From: Bacillota bacterium
Lineage (GTDB): Bacteria; Bacillota; Clostridia; Christensenellales; UMGS416
DNA length: 5,253 nucleotides
NCBI GenBank assembly: GCA_023409755.1
Contig: JAEYRA010000108.1
Span: forward strand, 1-5,253
Reading direction: 5' to 3'
The translations under genes were made by a program, and so were the position numbers. Below are positions 5,141 through 5,253 of the stretch, piece by piece (the first letter of the stretch is position 1; every line of letters begins with the position of its first letter). Below the pieces are notes generated by a model, which was given only the letters and a program-made list of their open reading frames with translations, was not told the origin of the DNA and searched no databases.

Positions 5141-5253
5141 TCCGCGACAGCCGCGCCTACCCCGCCTGCGAGCCGGGCGGTGGTCTATGCTGCTCAATGG
5201 ATCGTCTCCCATGATTTTACTGTTGAGGATTACGATTACCCAACCATCGAGTT
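5051..5253 (+). CDS. Second lipoprotein, paralogue of the preceding gene, 3' end cut by window edge
   Basis: Sixty-seven residues are visible: the same MKR-hydrophobic-LAGC signal with Cys18, and a Thr/Pro/Ala linker ending RAVVYAAQ, against RAVAYAAQ in the first gene. After this the two diverge at once (WIVSHDFTVEDYDYP here, CLRIGNDEAPGTL there). The ribosome binding site AAGGAG at 5037-5042 is eight bases before the ATG, as in the first copy. Whether the mature domain belongs to the same family cannot be judged from this fragment. Confidence 0.88.
   Translation, partial: MKRILCLALLCALCLAGCVAPTTAPTAADPSATAAPTPPASRAVVYAAQWIVSHDFTVEDYDYPTIE

Overview
The window looks like a chromosomal segment from a GC-rich, low-copy-repeat Firmicute of the class Clostridia, plausibly Oscillospiraceae (Faecalibacterium/Gemmiger/Subdoligranulum-like). 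This is inferred from strong AGGAGG-type ribosome binding sites, Bacillus-type promoters, a TRAP (MtrB) protein, a Bacillus-type ATP-dependent phosphofructokinase, an NPCBM-type surface domain and small lipoproteins. The genus is a guess.

Left part (1-1300, minus strand): a two-gene operon, mtrB (trp RNA-binding attenuation protein) followed 19 bases later by pfkA, which runs off the left edge. A consensus extended -10 promoter lies just upstream of mtrB. The divergent intergenic region (1228-1477) also holds a perfect 14-base palindrome and a near-consensus sigma-A promoter facing right.

Middle part (1478-3520, plus strand): a single gene for a membrane protein joining a cytoplasmic DUF4145 domain, one transmembrane helix, an NPCBM-like extracellular domain and an acidic Ser/Thr tail. 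It ends in a strong hairpin terminator. That hairpin is also the first of five regularly spaced hairpins (start-to-start 115, 114, 115 and 107 bases) forming a roughly 480-base tandem array with no credible coding content. Both arms of the stems change together between copies, which suggests selection on a folded RNA or single-stranded DNA. A diverged solo copy sits at about 4380-4418. This array is the least explained and most interesting object in the window.

Right part (3521-5253, plus strand): a two-domain glyoxalase-like VOC gene broken by an in-frame TAA at the end of its first domain, lying between the array and the solo repeat copy. It is followed by two tandem lipoprotein genes with almost identical export leaders but different mature parts; the second is cut by the window edge.

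Functional links: mtrB and pfkA are probably co-transcribed, pairing a tryptophan-sensing RNA-binding regulator with a glycolytic enzyme. The two lipoproteins form a small paralogous cluster. I see no shared pathway linking the left, middle and right parts.
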